Notes: generated by a model from the letters alone, not told the origin. A stretch of DNA of 64,000 nt from Orthonyx spaldingii (GCA_013397795.1 VZTJ01001204.1:395642-459641), one strand, 5' to 3'. Shown: positions 25,042 to 39,490, counted from the stretch's first letter. Translations and numbers: made by a program.

Positions 25042-26725
25042 CTGTGGAACAAAACACAACGAGAGACCTAAATGTTATTAATATTAATGTATATCACATA
25101 GCTTTAGTCAAAAAAAGCTTGACTTTTTTTTTCCTTCTTTATCTTTTCTATATCTCATAACCCATAAGTCATACTACTTAGTCTGTATGAGACTTTCAAG
25201 ATTAATGTAGCAAGGGAAGACTACAAGTACACACTGAGGGACAATTTATCAAAAATAAAAAAGAAATCTTAAGTCCGTCATAAACATCTACTGCAAATAC
25301 ATCTAGAGATCTGAGATGTTCATTCTTCAGACTTTCTTCTGTATACATAGTAGACAGTTTCTGTGAGGACATTTCTAGGCCTTTTCAGACAGCGAACAGC
25401 AGCAGACACACCTGAGAAGTCCTGACAATCCACAACACCTATTGCTTTCACAGATCTCAACTTGATCTAAACAGATATTAAACTGATCAGAATTAAGCCA
25501 AAAGAAATGTTTCAGAAAATTGAGCTTCTTCCTCTGTGTTGAATTCACCCTGTGAAATACCAAGTAACCACACTTACCCATGAAATCAGAGGGAACAGCA
25601 TACACATCTGAAAGTACTCAGTATCCAGCAGCACTGTGCTGCAGAACAGATATTTAAATGCTTACACTTCAGTTTTAGTTTTGCTTAGGTTTGAAAGCAA
25701 TTAAACATATACCTTTAATCTTTTCATCAAGATGTAGTTATTAAAGATCTGTGTCATCTCTAAAACAGAACTCTCCTACATGGCTTAGGTATTTTGATAC
25801 CAGAAAGTTAGCCACACTTCATCAATAACTTATCAAATGCTCTCATACTTTGGATGAAGTTTAAGACAATTAGGACAAGAGTGGCCCATACAATAATGAA
25901 GAAATGCATGCAATAGCAGAACACTGCTTACCAAGTCACAGGGCAAAAAGCATGCTCCCCATCAATGCTAATAACTGAGAATAGCATCTTCACACTATAC
26001 TGCTTATTATCAATTTTTAACAAAAATAATAAAAGAATATTTGATTCTGTTTCAAAATATGTGGAATTATCCAACATCTTAAATCAGTATACCTAGAAAA
26101 TAACTCCCACTGGTGAATTCTGACACTTTTCACTGCAGCCACAGATTTTCTGAGGTTTAGTGAATTTTGACACAAAAAAATTAATAGGTGCCTTATCACA
26201 TATGAAGACTGCTGTTATTGATTTTACTTATCTCTGTCAGTAAATCCCGCCCCAATACATGAGTCCTGTCCATTCTTGGAAGATTTGTGAACTCAGATAA
26301 TCATAAAATGGCAGAAAAAGACAAAAAAGGTTTTGTCCTCTCAGAAGAGAAATAACAATTCTCTTCCCTCCCCCTTTTACACTACTAAACAATAAAACAA
26401 AGGGGAATGCAGTCAGCGTGTTGACTTTATGAATTCTAAACTACAGTTTCTTAGTTCATTCTTTTACAGAACAAACACAGAGATGACAACCAGTTTCTTA
26501 AGCCCAAAGAGTTCTGATATGCATAAGCAGTGTGAAGGAAAAGATTCAAAAGATTCATGTGACAAGAAAAATATCTGAACTACTTTCTCAAAATCTGAAA
26601 AGCACTTTTTTCTAATACATGGAAAGAGATAACTATATAAAAACTACATGGAGCAAAACACTGTCATCCAAAGGCAAAATGTGGTACAGAAAGATCAGTA
26701 AAAATTATGAAATCACATAAGAACT

Positions 26726-26791
26726 GTCTGTAAAGAATCTCAAGAGGTCATCTAGGCCACCTTTCTGTCCTAGGCAGGATCAATGCTATTT
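26726..26791 (-). mobile_element. Short old CR1-like 3' end remnant
   Basis: CTCAAGAGGTCATCTAGG followed by a cysteine-rich-looking CCTTTCTGTCCTAGGCAGG resembles the conserved 3' end of old CR1/L3-like LINEs read in reverse. Only about 65 bases are recognisable, so family assignment is weak. Confidence 0.45.
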
Positions 26792-29700
26792 GTGTAATAG
26801 AAAAGACAAACTGAGAAAACTAAATACCACTATAATTTTAGTAATATGTCAGTGTATTAAATGAGGTGTAAATTTAACAGATGTACTTAGAACAGAAGTT
26901 GTGCATAGCAGAAGTAGACAGACTAAATTATCTGCAACTTCTCCCTTCTTTATTTCCTATGATTCAAGGACGTGGATTGTTACATCTATATCCCAGCTGA
27001 TGGGCATTTGGACTATGTTATTTTGCTCTGCTGTCATATTTTAACTGGTCACACATACACAAAATTATAAAATTAGAAGGTCATGGGAAAAGAGAGAGAG
27101 CAGCATGCTACCCACAGTTTTTCTGTAATTAGCTATATATTTGATTTTTTTTTTCTGGAAAAGTTACCATTCCAGAAAGCCATTTAGCAAAGGAGGATTT
27201 CTTAGGCTGATCCAGTATTTTATTACAGTTTTTAACAATCCTGTCATGTTACATTTGTAGCATAAAACAGGCTGAAAGAATACAATGTGACTTGCGTAAC
27301 CAAATCTCACAAGTGAAACATGCACTCTGAGGAACAAAAAACCAAACTGCAACTCTAAATAAAATGGAATATTCAGAATTATGTTCTTAAAAGAACTCTG
27401 AAACACATTGTTTTCTTGCCATCTGGTTTATTGCATAATAAAAAATTGTGAGTATCTGTATTGGTATCTTTGTGACAATACTGAACCACAACTCCTGCTC
27501 TGCTGAGGCCTAGTTCTCCCAAACAATTCAGAAAGACCCAATTTCTACTAAATCCAAGTGCAACATTTTATTGAACTCTGCAATTAACTTCTCAAGTAAT
27601 TGAAAGCTTCACAGCACTTAACATTTAACAAGTGCATTTTTCAAACAACTACAATTTTCTTTTACAATACTCCATAACTGAGTCCAGCATGGCAGGCTGA
27701 GTTTTTCCCCTTTTTTCCTGCCACTCCAGTACGAAATCACAAGCTGGGCACAACAAGATTTTTTTCTGCAGCAGGTTCACTTAAATTATACCTGACACTG
27801 ATTGAAAACATGAAATTTAATACAGAGAATAAGATTCATGGCTGACTTCTGATCATGCAAAGGAGGGAAATTCTGCGTATGCAGAAACAGGATAATAAGC
27901 AGTCATTTGATTTCAAAAGAAACCCCCAGCTTTCATTGCAGAAAAGAACACCTCAGTACGTGACTGAAAGCAGAATGGAGAGCTCTGGTACTCAGTAAAG
28001 CTAAGAAGTTTCAACTACTCAGAAAACCTTCATATGATAAGGAGATGCAGTCCAAAAATCTCAAAAGCTGAGCTCGAGCATACTTGCCCAGGTGCAGCAC
28101 TGAGTCAATGCCTTAAAATCCTGAGACAAGATACAGAACCTGATTGTTTTGCTCACTACTGACTCACCTTTCCACAGGACCTTTCTCTGTCTCACAAATA
28201 CACAGGGGGGCTCCCTCAACCAGATGATGGGACCCGACACATGGCTGCATCTACCACCTCAGTGACACATGAACTACAGTAGTTCCGAAGGCCACTTTCA
28301 GACTGGGTGAAATCGGGACCAGACAAGGGAAAATACTGGCCTGTGGCCCTGCACTGTTTTCACATGGCACAAAAGAGTTGAGTCCCAAACACAGGAAACC
28401 TCGCATCTGCAGTACTGCTGACAACATCCCTGAGCTGGTATCAGCCAACAGAGCTGCCAAACCCACACTGGCTCACACAGACCTCACCACACATGCTTCT
28501 GCTTCCAAAACTGGCTCATCATATCTTCATTCATAGTTTAGCCATAATATTTGGCACGTAAAATCAAAAGAATTGAGCTGTGAGTTTTGTCTTATATACA
28601 GGCCAAAGAGGGGCACACTTTTAAGATGTATGGCTCATTCTGCAGTACTTCCTTCTGGTTAGCACAAGCCTCCCCCCTACCCTGAAAAGCACAAAGCCTT
28701 TCTGAATTCCACCTAGCAGCCTTGCAATTAACTGAATGGGGAATTTAGGAATTTAAGACAGGACTACAGACTACATTTTTTAATTCAGAAACTTAAATAT
28801 TAGGGCACAGTAGGGACAATAATACAATAAGGCAGTAGTGTAGCTAAAGAGACCTTTGTCCCTGATAATGGTGGGGTGTAAGTGAAGAACACAATCATTC
28901 AAGTAGTCCACATCTATACAGTTACAACAGCAAGCATTTTAATCTTTGCAATGAATTTTCTTGTTGGTTTTTGTGGCTATAAATCAGTAACAAAAAATTA
29001 TTTCCACATTAGTACAAGAGAGTATATACTGAGGCTCAGGCATTTGAATTTCATTTGTTCTAATTTGAGAAGCATTGACTTGCTCTTTATGTCAGGAATG
29101 CGCAAGTATTTGGCCCAACTCTCAGGCGAGGTTCAGACATGAACTTAAAAATTAATAAAACAAAGAAAACCTGCCCTCATTTAAAATTATAAGTACTCAC
29201 TAATGTCACTGTAGTTCTAAAAATCTTTTTTTGCACTTTGAATTACCATAGCACAAAATACAAATCCTGTGAGTATAAAGCAAGTGCCTGGGTCTTATAC
29301 TGACATTTCTGTACTCAAGAGTACTTGTCTTCCAATTTCTAATCATTTTGAGTCAGACCTTAAGTAGGTTAGCTTTCAAAATCATACAGAAAATGCATCA
29401 TACACCCTTCCTGAGTGTGAAGTGGGTACTTAACAGATAGTTAAACTGAAGTTCTTTAAATGTCCACTTTACAGCCTTCAAGCCACTCCAAACACAGTCA
29501 AGCACTAACCTTGGCACATCCAAGAAATGCATTTCTTTTCTCCATTTTTGCATTTTTCCATTTTGTTAAATAAATCAGTTAAAGTATCCAAATACGAGTG
29601 GGCAAGCTCTTAAAATATTCCTTCATAGCATAACATTGAAACAAATACCACTAACTGGTTAGTTTTCTTTTGCAGACAAAATATTGGAAGAAAAAACACC

Positions 29701-32700
29701 CTTCTAATCCATGACTTCCTTAAAACAATGCTAAAGTGTCATAAGAATGCAGAATTCTATCAATTTCAGGGAAAGTGACAGACTCCTGTTACTCAGAAGG
29801 AAGCTCATCCATCGATCTGGTGAAACTGAACCCACTTTCAGATGCTTTTAGAAACAACAGGTATCTTTTATGACCCATTATAAACTGCACAAATCAAAAA
29901 CATGTATAAAAAGGTTCTCAGTCTTGTGTTCATTTTTTTTGCATAACTGCCTAGACCACAACATGCATTCAAGAATTAAAGATCCAGTGGTGACTGAAAA
30001 AAAGGTAGAGAATGAAGGGCATGATGAAGGTCAGTATAACATGGCACCACAAGTCTTTGCAATGGATCCAAGGTGTACTAACTCACCTGTTTACTAAACA
30101 GTAACATAATGTTCTCAATTTATCATACTTCCACTTGATCAAAAAATTGTTTAGATGTGTGTATTCAGTGAATCCATAACCAGGGTATGCTTTAAGATCA
30201 GACAATACACTCAGTTCAAGGAATGTTGAATCCAAAAAGTATGAACGACATCTTTTATTACAAAATGAAATATGAATTTTTAGATGACAGAAGCTGACAC
30301 ACAACATAACAACTTGGCTAACATAACGCAGTATAGCTTACTTTTTGTGGACAGTGATAAACAATTAAAATCCTCATAGGTAATATTAGGTAATAAAATC
30401 CAAACAGAACACATTAAAATTGTTGTAAGGCTTAGGGAGGGAGATGGAGCTTTTATCAGAAGCAACAAATTATCCAGCTTACAGATACCCAAAGCACAGT
30501 GCAATATTCACCTGAGATCAACACTCTCCACCTACAGCACAACATACCAAGAACAAGTTATCAAAAAGCCAGAAGCTCCAAGACAGCACGAAAAACAACA
30601 CAACCACATCGCTGATTTGGTGATTTTGAGTAGGCAGAGTTGAAACAGAACAATGTGAAAATGCTGCAAAGCTCAACACGTTGAATGATACGGACTAGGA
30701 AGAAAAAAAACTGAAGTGGCACAAAATCCTTACAAAAAATGCTACAACTACAATTCCTTTTGTTTTAGAACAGTGTGGGAACAAGCTCAGACAACCACAG
30801 ATCCTCCAGGCTGGTACACTAAAAAAGAGTATGCTATGTCTTCGGCATGCCCTTGTTCCCAGTAAGTCCCAAGTACTAATGCAGACCCCCAAAGTCCACT
30901 CACACAATCTGGAACCCTCAAATTCAAGTGAGTGGGAATGATAGATTAAAACTTTACAGTCTGGTTATAAATGAGCAAAGCCTTCTACCTCTCTAACATG
31001 ACTTCTTTTCTACTTTTTAATTACACCAACAATGCTTTTCTTCTCCATTCACAGCCTCTGCCTCCCCTGAAATTCATTTTCCCTATGCTTTCTATCTTCT
31101 CAGCTGTCTAGTAGCATTAAGTGTATATTTTATGTTTTATTTATTTTATATGTTAATCATGCCAACTAACAATTCAATATTTTAATATTACTTACAAATA
31201 GGCCTGATATGAGACGTATAAAAGCAAGCCTGTGAGTGCTAAGTTTAAAAGAATGTTCCTATTCTTAAGCTTTAACATCTTTTCTTAATATTCATATTTA
31301 TAAATTTTAATTCTTTATTCAGAGTTGTTTTCAACTCTGACAAGCAAAATAGAACTGAAGCAAGACTCACAAATAATTTAGTCACCCTGCCTTAGAGAAA
31401 ATAAACTTGACTTGCATATATACACTGAAAATAGAAGTACATTAGAAATACATTTTCATCATTTCAAAGCACCTAACTTCTTTGAAACTGTATGCTGGAG
31501 ATGGTGGGGCTTGTCACACTTAGTAGGACAACTATATCCATCTTGGAACTCCATTAAAGTCAGTTTTATAATTGTGAACTTGGTAAACATGCAAGTAATT
31601 TTATCTTGCTTTTCCATGGAGACAAGGATTCCATTAGGACACTGGTGAATTACATAACAATAACATTCAACGTTAATTTAGACAAGCTAGGTATCTAACA
31701 GTTTACAAATATGTCCTGGAATGGTTTTTCTTGGGTGAAAGATTATTTATATGTTTCCAAACACTACCATCTCGTAAGAATTTCAGTCTAAATTAGGTCT
31801 GGCTATGAACCAGCAAAAGAAGCTCAGAATAACTATGATTAATTTCTTCTCATTTTATTCCATCAAACTGTTTCCACATGTTACTACAGGGAAAGTATTC
31901 TTTTACAGAGATCAAACTACTTTCCAGGAAGGGCATTCACAGCCATCTACAACATGAAAAAAATACAGAAATAAACACAGTATCTCTGATGCATGAAACA
32001 GGTAGAAACTTGCATTTCTATTCAGATATCTGCATTCAAACTAATTATATCTACAGTAATCAACATACTTCAGCCACACTCAGTAGCTACCATTTAAAAG
32101 AATTGTCTCTACTGAAAGATTTCTTATTTCAAATTTATCAAACAAAACCTTCAAAGCAAAATTCAAAAACCTAATTATAACACTAAAATATTTCACATAT
32201 TTAAGATGTTCTTTTCAAATTTCTTTTATATCTAATAAAACAAAGGCATATAACCATTTTTGTAAAATAAGGCAATTAGATAATTACTTCTAATACACAT
32301 TTAAGGTATAGCATTAAAACACCGTATCTAAACCTTATCTTCTTGTGTTTCTTTCTTTTGCTTTTCATTTTCTGTATTTTGTATCCAGCTCTTATCTAGA
32401 ACTACATTTTTTCACTATAACCAAAAGTTTTAATCTATGAGAAGTTTTATGAATCCAATGCAGAGATGAAAGATTCGGAGTATTTCCTCCTCCAATCTAT
32501 AGAAATCCTAGCAAAACAACTATATTCCAATGGACAAGATGGAGGCAGAAACAAAGACATGACACAAACCATAAGCCACCACTCCTATACAGAAGTGAAG
32601 CTGAAAACAACAATTCAACTATGCGAGCAAAGTTTTCTAAACTTAGGTGTGAACACTTGTTCAAGCCCAAACTAGCCAAGCTTCCAAACTGAACTAATGC

Positions 32701-35700
32701 AAGCCTGCACATAGTCCTCAGAGTTCATAACCTTATTCTGCACCCAGAACCCACCTACTTTCTGGACAGCAAGGCAAGGCAGCAGTTTGGTTGCGTGGTT
32801 TCAACTCAAACTTGTCACCATCTGTCCCCATAGCTCATTCTGTAAATGTCATGCCCAAAAGATCCCCTAAACCAGCTGCACACTTCTCTGAAGGACCAGA
32901 TACAGCCTGCAGTCAGTCAGGACTACAGGACAAGCAAGATGACTCAGTAAAGAACAGTGCACCACAATAAAGGTGGAGGTACTCTCATTATCATGCAGAA
33001 ACATAAATTTGAGTCCAGGGCATAACATACTTTCACCCACACTCACACCCAGACTCTCCTATGTAGCATAGACATAACTTATGTTATGTGCTTAACTATG
33101 TGCTGTGGTGGGGCCAGGATTCCTTCTACCTATTCCTTCTACTGACAAAGAGGCACAATCTGCAACCTGAGCTGTGTATCCATGAGAAATTAAGGCTGAA
33201 GAAAAAGGATTATCTTCTTTCTGCAAGGGTATCTTCTGCCTGCATATTCTTTAACAAAAAGAATAATTGTTAAATTACCTTATTTTGAATTTTGTTGGGG
33301 GAAAAAACCCCACCAAAATTCATAATCCTTATGGGTACAGCATGTTTGACTTTGATTAGTGAGCACTAAAATTTCTTTTATATAGGCAGTATCACCAGCC
33401 AGTGCAATTTCAACTACCTTGACACATTTGCACTGGCAGCTTTTAATTGCCCAAGGACAGAACTGGTTGAAAGGTTAAACAAGCCTAGTCTTACACAGAT
33501 ATTAAACCTAATCATCAGCTAGACAAAAAGGAGGTTAATTAGAACACATGTAAGGAGTTTTGAACACTATGAAAAAAAGGTTTGCATGCTAAACTTCACC
33601 TAATTTTCTTAAAGTCTGTTTACCCAGCTGGCTAGAAGCAACAGTCAAACTCACTAACATTGGGCACATGTTAATCTTAAACCAACACCAGGAAGGAAGA
33701 AGTTATAATTGTGTTTATTCCTAGCTGAAAGAGAGAGGATGTTTAATCAGAAATTTAATATACACTTTGATCCAATGTTAATGAGCTGACACTATGTTGT
33801 ACATTGAAATGACTTCAAAGACATAGGATGCCTTAAACAAATGTAATGTATATTTATGACACTGTTTAAGAAAAAGAAAACATTTCTTCTAATGAGGTCA
33901 CCTTTATCAGAACATACTATCTGAGTAACTGGGGATAGCACATGTACATCACAACATGTCAGAGCCCCAATTAGCTAGAGCAAACTAAGGACGATAACAG
34001 AAACTGTTGCTCAAAAATTAAGATTGCACATGTTCTTTTTTACTTTATATCATTTCTGTTCTTTCATATTTAAAGCATTTACTTCTGAGCATCAATAAAT
34101 ATTGTTTTGGTCTCATCAACCACATGCTAAATTCTAAATGTTATTCTGTGGAAAAAGTAAGATTTCTCAGAGAAAATAGAATAGATTCCCCTCAAAAAGA
34201 CGGAACAATAGGAATACATAACTGAAAAAAACCCCATATATGTTTAAGGTAAAGGAAAGAAGCAGAAATAGGTTATCACAGGCTGCAGTTTTTCAACACA
34301 CAGCACTGAAAACAAGCTCAAAAATATACCATAAGTGGAAAAGAAGCAAAACCAAGCACATATGCACGAAGGAAAAGAGTGGTACTACCAACAATGACAC
34401 AATATTTATGTGAACATTTGATTTCATATTAAAATTGGGTTTTTTTAAAAAAAGCAGACTGAGAATAAGTTGCAAGAATGTCATTTATGTTTCTCTTTTA
34501 TCATGAATTACTGACATACATTTTTAAAGCAATAAAGCATAAAATTACAGAAGTTAGCAGGATTAAACCAATATATACATCTTTAACGTGTAATACAAAT
34601 TATATAGCATTTCTTCTAGTGCATTCTTTATCTGTGCATGCCTTGTGAGAATTCAAGAATGGTCAAGGAAGTTAGTGTCTTTCATAGATACAATAGTATA
34701 GTACATTACACAAAATACATTTTGTCATATTATTAGCCAGAAAAGGTCTTACCACCTTAGTCAACATATTTAACTCTTTTTTTGTCACAGTGCAATAACT
34801 GGTAACGTTTAACAACATGTTGTCATTTAATAAGGTTTTGTTTTCTTCTAGACAGATTTTTTTTACATATTTTAAAGTTTGTTATAGAGTCTGTATAATG
34901 CTACTAAAGATCTATGTTAAGTATATGATGCAGACCACACACGGCATCCCCCATATAAAGAGTAGTACATGCTGGTGCAGAGCTTCAAGACTTCCTTATG
35001 ACCTATTTATTCTTTTCAGTTGTCAGCAATAGTTGCACATTATACACAATTACGATGGATTCTATAAGATGGATAATTGGGTCTAAGCAATTCAAATATT
35101 TCAAAGCAAATCACGTGGCCAGTATCCCACCATCAGTTTTCAGTACTTTTTGAAGCATTTTAAAGCATACTTACAGTTTTACATTTTGGCATTCATTCAA
35201 CATAACTGGCACTAAGATGAGCTACCAGCACTTTCTTGTTCTAACTCATGCTATACTGCAAATACACGTGGCAAAATTTAAAGAAAACATCAGTTCTAAA
35301 AATTAATGAAACATGAAAACAATCATTTTTGCCACTAAAATTAACAATTAAATTAATTAAAATTAAATTATTTTATTTTGACTGCATACTATTACCTTGC
35401 ATTAACAAGTAATGAAGCACAACTTACAGTCAGCAAGACATCTTTCATACCCCAAATACCGATTTACATTGCAAAAAGCTATCAGTGAGCCTGCACTCTG
35501 CCACAAAGGATTTTTCATATCACAGTATATCAATATAAGGATGAGTTAGCACTTGTATTCAGTGAAGCAGAAATCTTCATGCAACTGCCACAGGAGTTAA
35601 AATTGTTTTCAAGAAGTTTATACTTTAAGAAGAATATTTTAGCTCCAGACAGCATGCATCATTACAAAACCAACACCATCATGTGAAGGCTACTGTTCTA

Positions 35701-36918
35701 CTGCATATCATTAAACATATGATTTGCATCATTTTACAAAGAAGAAAAAAAAATTCAATGTGTTGTAGGAAGACTCTTGCACAATTTAATCAGCTAAATG
35801 CAAAACTGCAATGTTTAATTAATAATTCTTTCCCACACAGTACTGAGCAACTAAACCCACGGGCACTGGAGTTTGTGGTCATGCAGTGCCCTAAGCAACT
35901 CTGCACTTGCTTATCAAATGTTTTGCCTTATGAACTTGCTCAGCTGCTTCTCTCAGAACTGCTTGTACCTCTCCTTGCAGGAAACCTTGGACTTGAGCTT
36001 CTTTCTCTTACAGCCCATTAGATTCAAAATTTCAAGTCACCTTTTTATACAGACTTCATCTAACACCTTTTGTTATATCAACGGCCTTGTAAAATGGTTC
36101 ATTACACCTTACCATGTCAGTTTGGCTCAAATAGTGACTTTAATACATGTGTGTGTGGATTTGATACCTCATGAATTCTCTCCTACATGCTCCAGGGCTC
36201 CTCAAGGCAGTTTTAGTTCTATCTGTACGACAGCCCACTTACTTCTTGGAAACAGGAGGATAAGCACAGAACCAGTCCAGCAAACTATTACAGCATATAA
36301 AACAGGCCAAGTTGGCTTTCAGAAGCTTCACCCAACCTGCAGGGCTGGTGTTGTCCTTGCCACAACCACCCAGATCACAAATTCAGCCAAAATGCAACTG
36401 GGAACATTTCGGCTTGAAAACTCAGATAAATCTTTCTTTTCAGTGCAATATTTGGTGAAAAGGGGTAAAATTTACATGCCTAATCCTTAGTCAAAGAGGT
36501 ATGGCTAAGAACATCTTTCAGATCGTGCCATGTAGGAGTTGCTAGGATGATCCAAGGCCTTTATTTGGCTTCTCACATATGCTAGACAAGATGAGATTTC
36601 CCTTATTTTATGGAACTATTCTTTAAACTTTTGATCTGCTGCAGGAAGGAGAAATCTGAGTGCTTAATAGACACATCTTTCTAAAGGCTGCTTCATTTCC
36701 CAAACGCAATATTGTTTTCTCAGATGAAGCATATAGATTTTAACCAGCATCAAATCAACAGCACTACCATATACATAGTTTCTCCAAATTTAAAGGAGGT
36801 ACACTTTGCAGACATCACATAAAAACTACCTCAATAACCACTTAAGTACAGGCAACTATGCTCAGAATTTATTTTCAGGATAAACTAACCCTATCTAAAA
36901 AAACCCAAAAAATAAGGA

Positions 36919-37618
36919 TGTCGCTGCCAGACCGTAAGCTGCCCGGTGGCTTGCATGTGATGATGGTGCTTGGCTTTCGTCAGACCAGCTCTCAAGCTGC
37001 CAGTGCAGCTCCTGGTCTTCCCTCGGTGCCTAAGCTGTCAGCTACACAGCCGGGAGAGCAAGAAGCTGCCCGATGTTACAATGTAGAGGCGCAGGAACAC
37101 AGGAGTGAGAAGGACTCTTAGTAGCAGCAGTACCAGTCTTTATTTCCTGCCCCGGGGAACAGGAGAACACAGCAGCAGGAACACAAGCTACCAAGAGCCC
37201 AGAACAGAGGTTGCAGGGGGTTTTAAGGGGAACAAAAGGGAGTGGTCCAAGGGGAGGAACAATGAATACACCAATGGGGAAACATTACATAATTATCAAC
37301 ATCCAATGAACACAAACAAGGGGAAGAATACATTAAATCCAACCAATTGCAGACCAGAGACAACAGAACTTTCTGGCAGTTAATGAATATTAAACATTTA
37401 TGAGGGGACAGAGGAGGAGATGGAATCCTGATTGACAATCCTAAATGGTGGGCAATTGTCCCGCCCTGCCTTCTCCATCCCCCTTAGAGTCACTGTCTTG
37501 AGGGGGATAGTTTGTCCACTTGATATCTTCATTTACCCACATGCAGAAGGCAGGCGGGGCTGACTGGCCAAGGGGGCCAGATGGTACTCCAGCCATAGGC
37601 TGGGCCACCACCACATCA
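36919..37618 (-). mobile_element. Probable ERV LTR, minus-oriented
   Basis: The stretch is markedly GC-richer than the intron around it and reads like an LTR on the minus strand: several inverted CCAAT boxes (near 37271, 37304 and 37339 on the plus strand), a TTTTAA TATA-like element (37221-37226) and a polyadenylation signal AATAAA (37139-37144). It can be bounded by TG at 36919 and CA at 37618, and ends AGCGACA on the minus strand, as the nested LTR at 38.6-38.9 kb does. However, I see no convincing target-site duplication (AAGGA against GGAAG), and an alternative 3' boundary at about 37074 (TGTTACAATG) is possible. No internal retroviral genes are adjacent. Short open frames across it are not genes. 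Confidence 0.6.
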
Positions 37619-38187
37619 GGAAGGTAAAAATTAATGTGTGTAGACTTCCAGATGCTAAAAAGTGGTGGATTAAGCCACCTTTTAAAAATACTAGTTGTGT
37701 TAGTACTAGGCTGATTCTGTTAGTACAACACATAAATGCTGCAAAGAAAAAAGGGAGATTATAATTTAGGTTCCTGTCTATGGTTTATGTATTTCAGTTG
37801 GCTGAGTGGCATCCTTTCTAATAAATGCAGCTAATCATCTAAATCACTTAAACTGGGACTGGGAAATGGCAGAGCTGTTTCTCCCCTTACCAATGCCCTC
37901 CCACTGCCAAACATTACATCTTGTTAGGACTAAGACTACAAGTATTTGCTAACAATGCATTAATTCTCCATTCAACACAGAAAACAATTAACAACTTTGG
38001 CTGAGAAGGTTTTAATTTCTATGGGAACAAAAATGCCATAAGCTATGGAAACATCACTACGTTTTCAATAGTTATCCATTAAAAAGGAAAAATGCACTGT
38101 ATAACTGTTTTTTGTACAACAGCAAAACCACACTTCATTTCTTCATACATTGAGGGCCACTAAGGAGCTTCTGATCTTTACAATAAT

Positions 38188-39490
38188 GTAGAATCATAGA
38201 ACAGTTTGGGTTGCAAGGGACCTTTAAAGGTCATGTAGTTCAACCCTACTGCAATGAGCAGAGATGTTTTAAACTCTGAGTGAGATCAGGTTGCTCAGAG
38301 CCCTGTTCAACCAGACCTTAACTATTTCAAGGCATGGAGCATCTGTCATCTCTATCCATCATGTCTTTGGGAAAACTCTTCCTGTGTTTCACCAACCCCA
38401 CTGTAAAAAAAAAATATTTGTCTCCAACTAGTCTGAATCTACTTGTTTTTAGTTTAAAATCATTACCACTTGTCCTATTTCAACTTTTGTGGAGTAGAGG
38501 GACTTAAACACCTCCCTGGACCTGCTGGCCACACCTCTCCTGGCCCAGAACACAGTTGGTTTTCTGGCTGTAAGTGCATACTGTCAGCTCATGACCACCT
38601 TTTCATCCACGAGTACCCCCAAGTCCTTTTCTGTGACAGCACAGAACTCTCTTTCCCACGAGAAAATTTTCTGTTTATTGTAAACACAAGATAAGGTGTT
38701 CAGAGCTCCTTTGGGAACAGGCAGTCAATGCCTGTGGCCAATCAGGGGGGGGGGGGGAATGGCTGTGGCCAATCCCAGTGGGCGCTCATTTTGTATATAA
38801 AAGCTGTATTTAAATAAATAACTCCCTTTTCTTGGCAATCTCTCTCGTGTGCCTCTGTTTCAACATCGGCTCAACAGCGACACTTTTCCAAGTGTCCTCT
38901 CAATCCTTTCATCCTCTAGCCTTTATTGATAGCAGGAATTGCCCCAGTTGAGCTGCAGGAGCTTGCACTTGGCCATGTTGAACCTCAGTGTACACACAGG
39001 ACAACTGCTTGAGCTTGTCCAGGTCCCTCTGCACGGCCTCCACCCCTCAGGCGTATCAACCACACCATTCACCTGGGGGTCATCTGTATATTTGCTCAGG
39101 GTCCATCTGATCCCAGTATGTCTATGTCAATGAAGAAGGTATTAAAGAGTATTGGTCCCAATATGGAGCCCTGACGGACACTTGTCACTGATCTCCACCT
39201 GGGCACTGAGGTGTTAACCATTACCCCCTAGATACAGCCATCCAACCAATTCCTCATCCACTTAACAGTCCACCCATCAAATCCTTCTCTCTCCAATTTA
39301 GAGAGAAGGGTATTGTGGACAGCTGTGTCAAAAGCCTTAAGGAGGACCAGAGCGGTAACATCCACAACTCTGTCTACTGACGTAGTCACTCCATCATAGA
39401 AGGCCACCAGGTTGGTTGGGCAGGCCTTGCTGTTGGTGAAAGCATAATGGCTCTCTCTACTCCCATCCCTGTCCTCCATGCACCTTAGTA
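38188..39490 (-). mobile_element. CR1 LINE copy, minus-oriented, split by a solo LTR
   Basis: The CR1 3' end starts at about 38188 (GAATCATAGAACAGTTTGGG on the plus strand) and the element runs to about 39490. Minus-strand frame 39228-39479 carries recognisable RT residues: ACPTNLVAFYDGVT, then KAFDTAVHN of motif A and LSKLEREGFDGW. The aspartate that begins motif A in active CR1 is not seen; the frame reads ALVLLKAFDT. The element is interrupted at 38632-38882 by an LTR whose insertion duplicated CTTTTC. Parts between the 3' region and the RT are missing or shortened, and the 5' half is absent. It is inactive. Confidence 0.9.
38632..38882 (+). mobile_element. Solo LTR of an endogenous retrovirus, nested in CR1
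   Basis: The element is 251 bases, begins TGTGACAG and ends AGCGACA (TG...CA termini), and is flanked by a perfect 6-base duplication CTTTTC at 38626-38631 and 38883-38888. The CR1 sequence resumes on both sides. Inside, in the expected order for a plus-oriented LTR, are two CCAAT boxes (38738-38742 and 38769-38773), a TATA-type box TATATAA (38794-38800) and a polyadenylation signal AATAAA (38813-38818). A run of 13 G lies at 38745-38757. No internal retroviral genes flank it, so it is a solo LTR left by recombination between the two LTRs of a provirus. The family name is not recognisable to me. Confidence 0.88.

Noticed and set aside
39228..39479. Possible reverse-transcriptase gene
   Set aside because: It is a short piece of CR1 ORF2 inside a truncated, interrupted element with motif A altered, so it is annotated as part of the CR1 copy.
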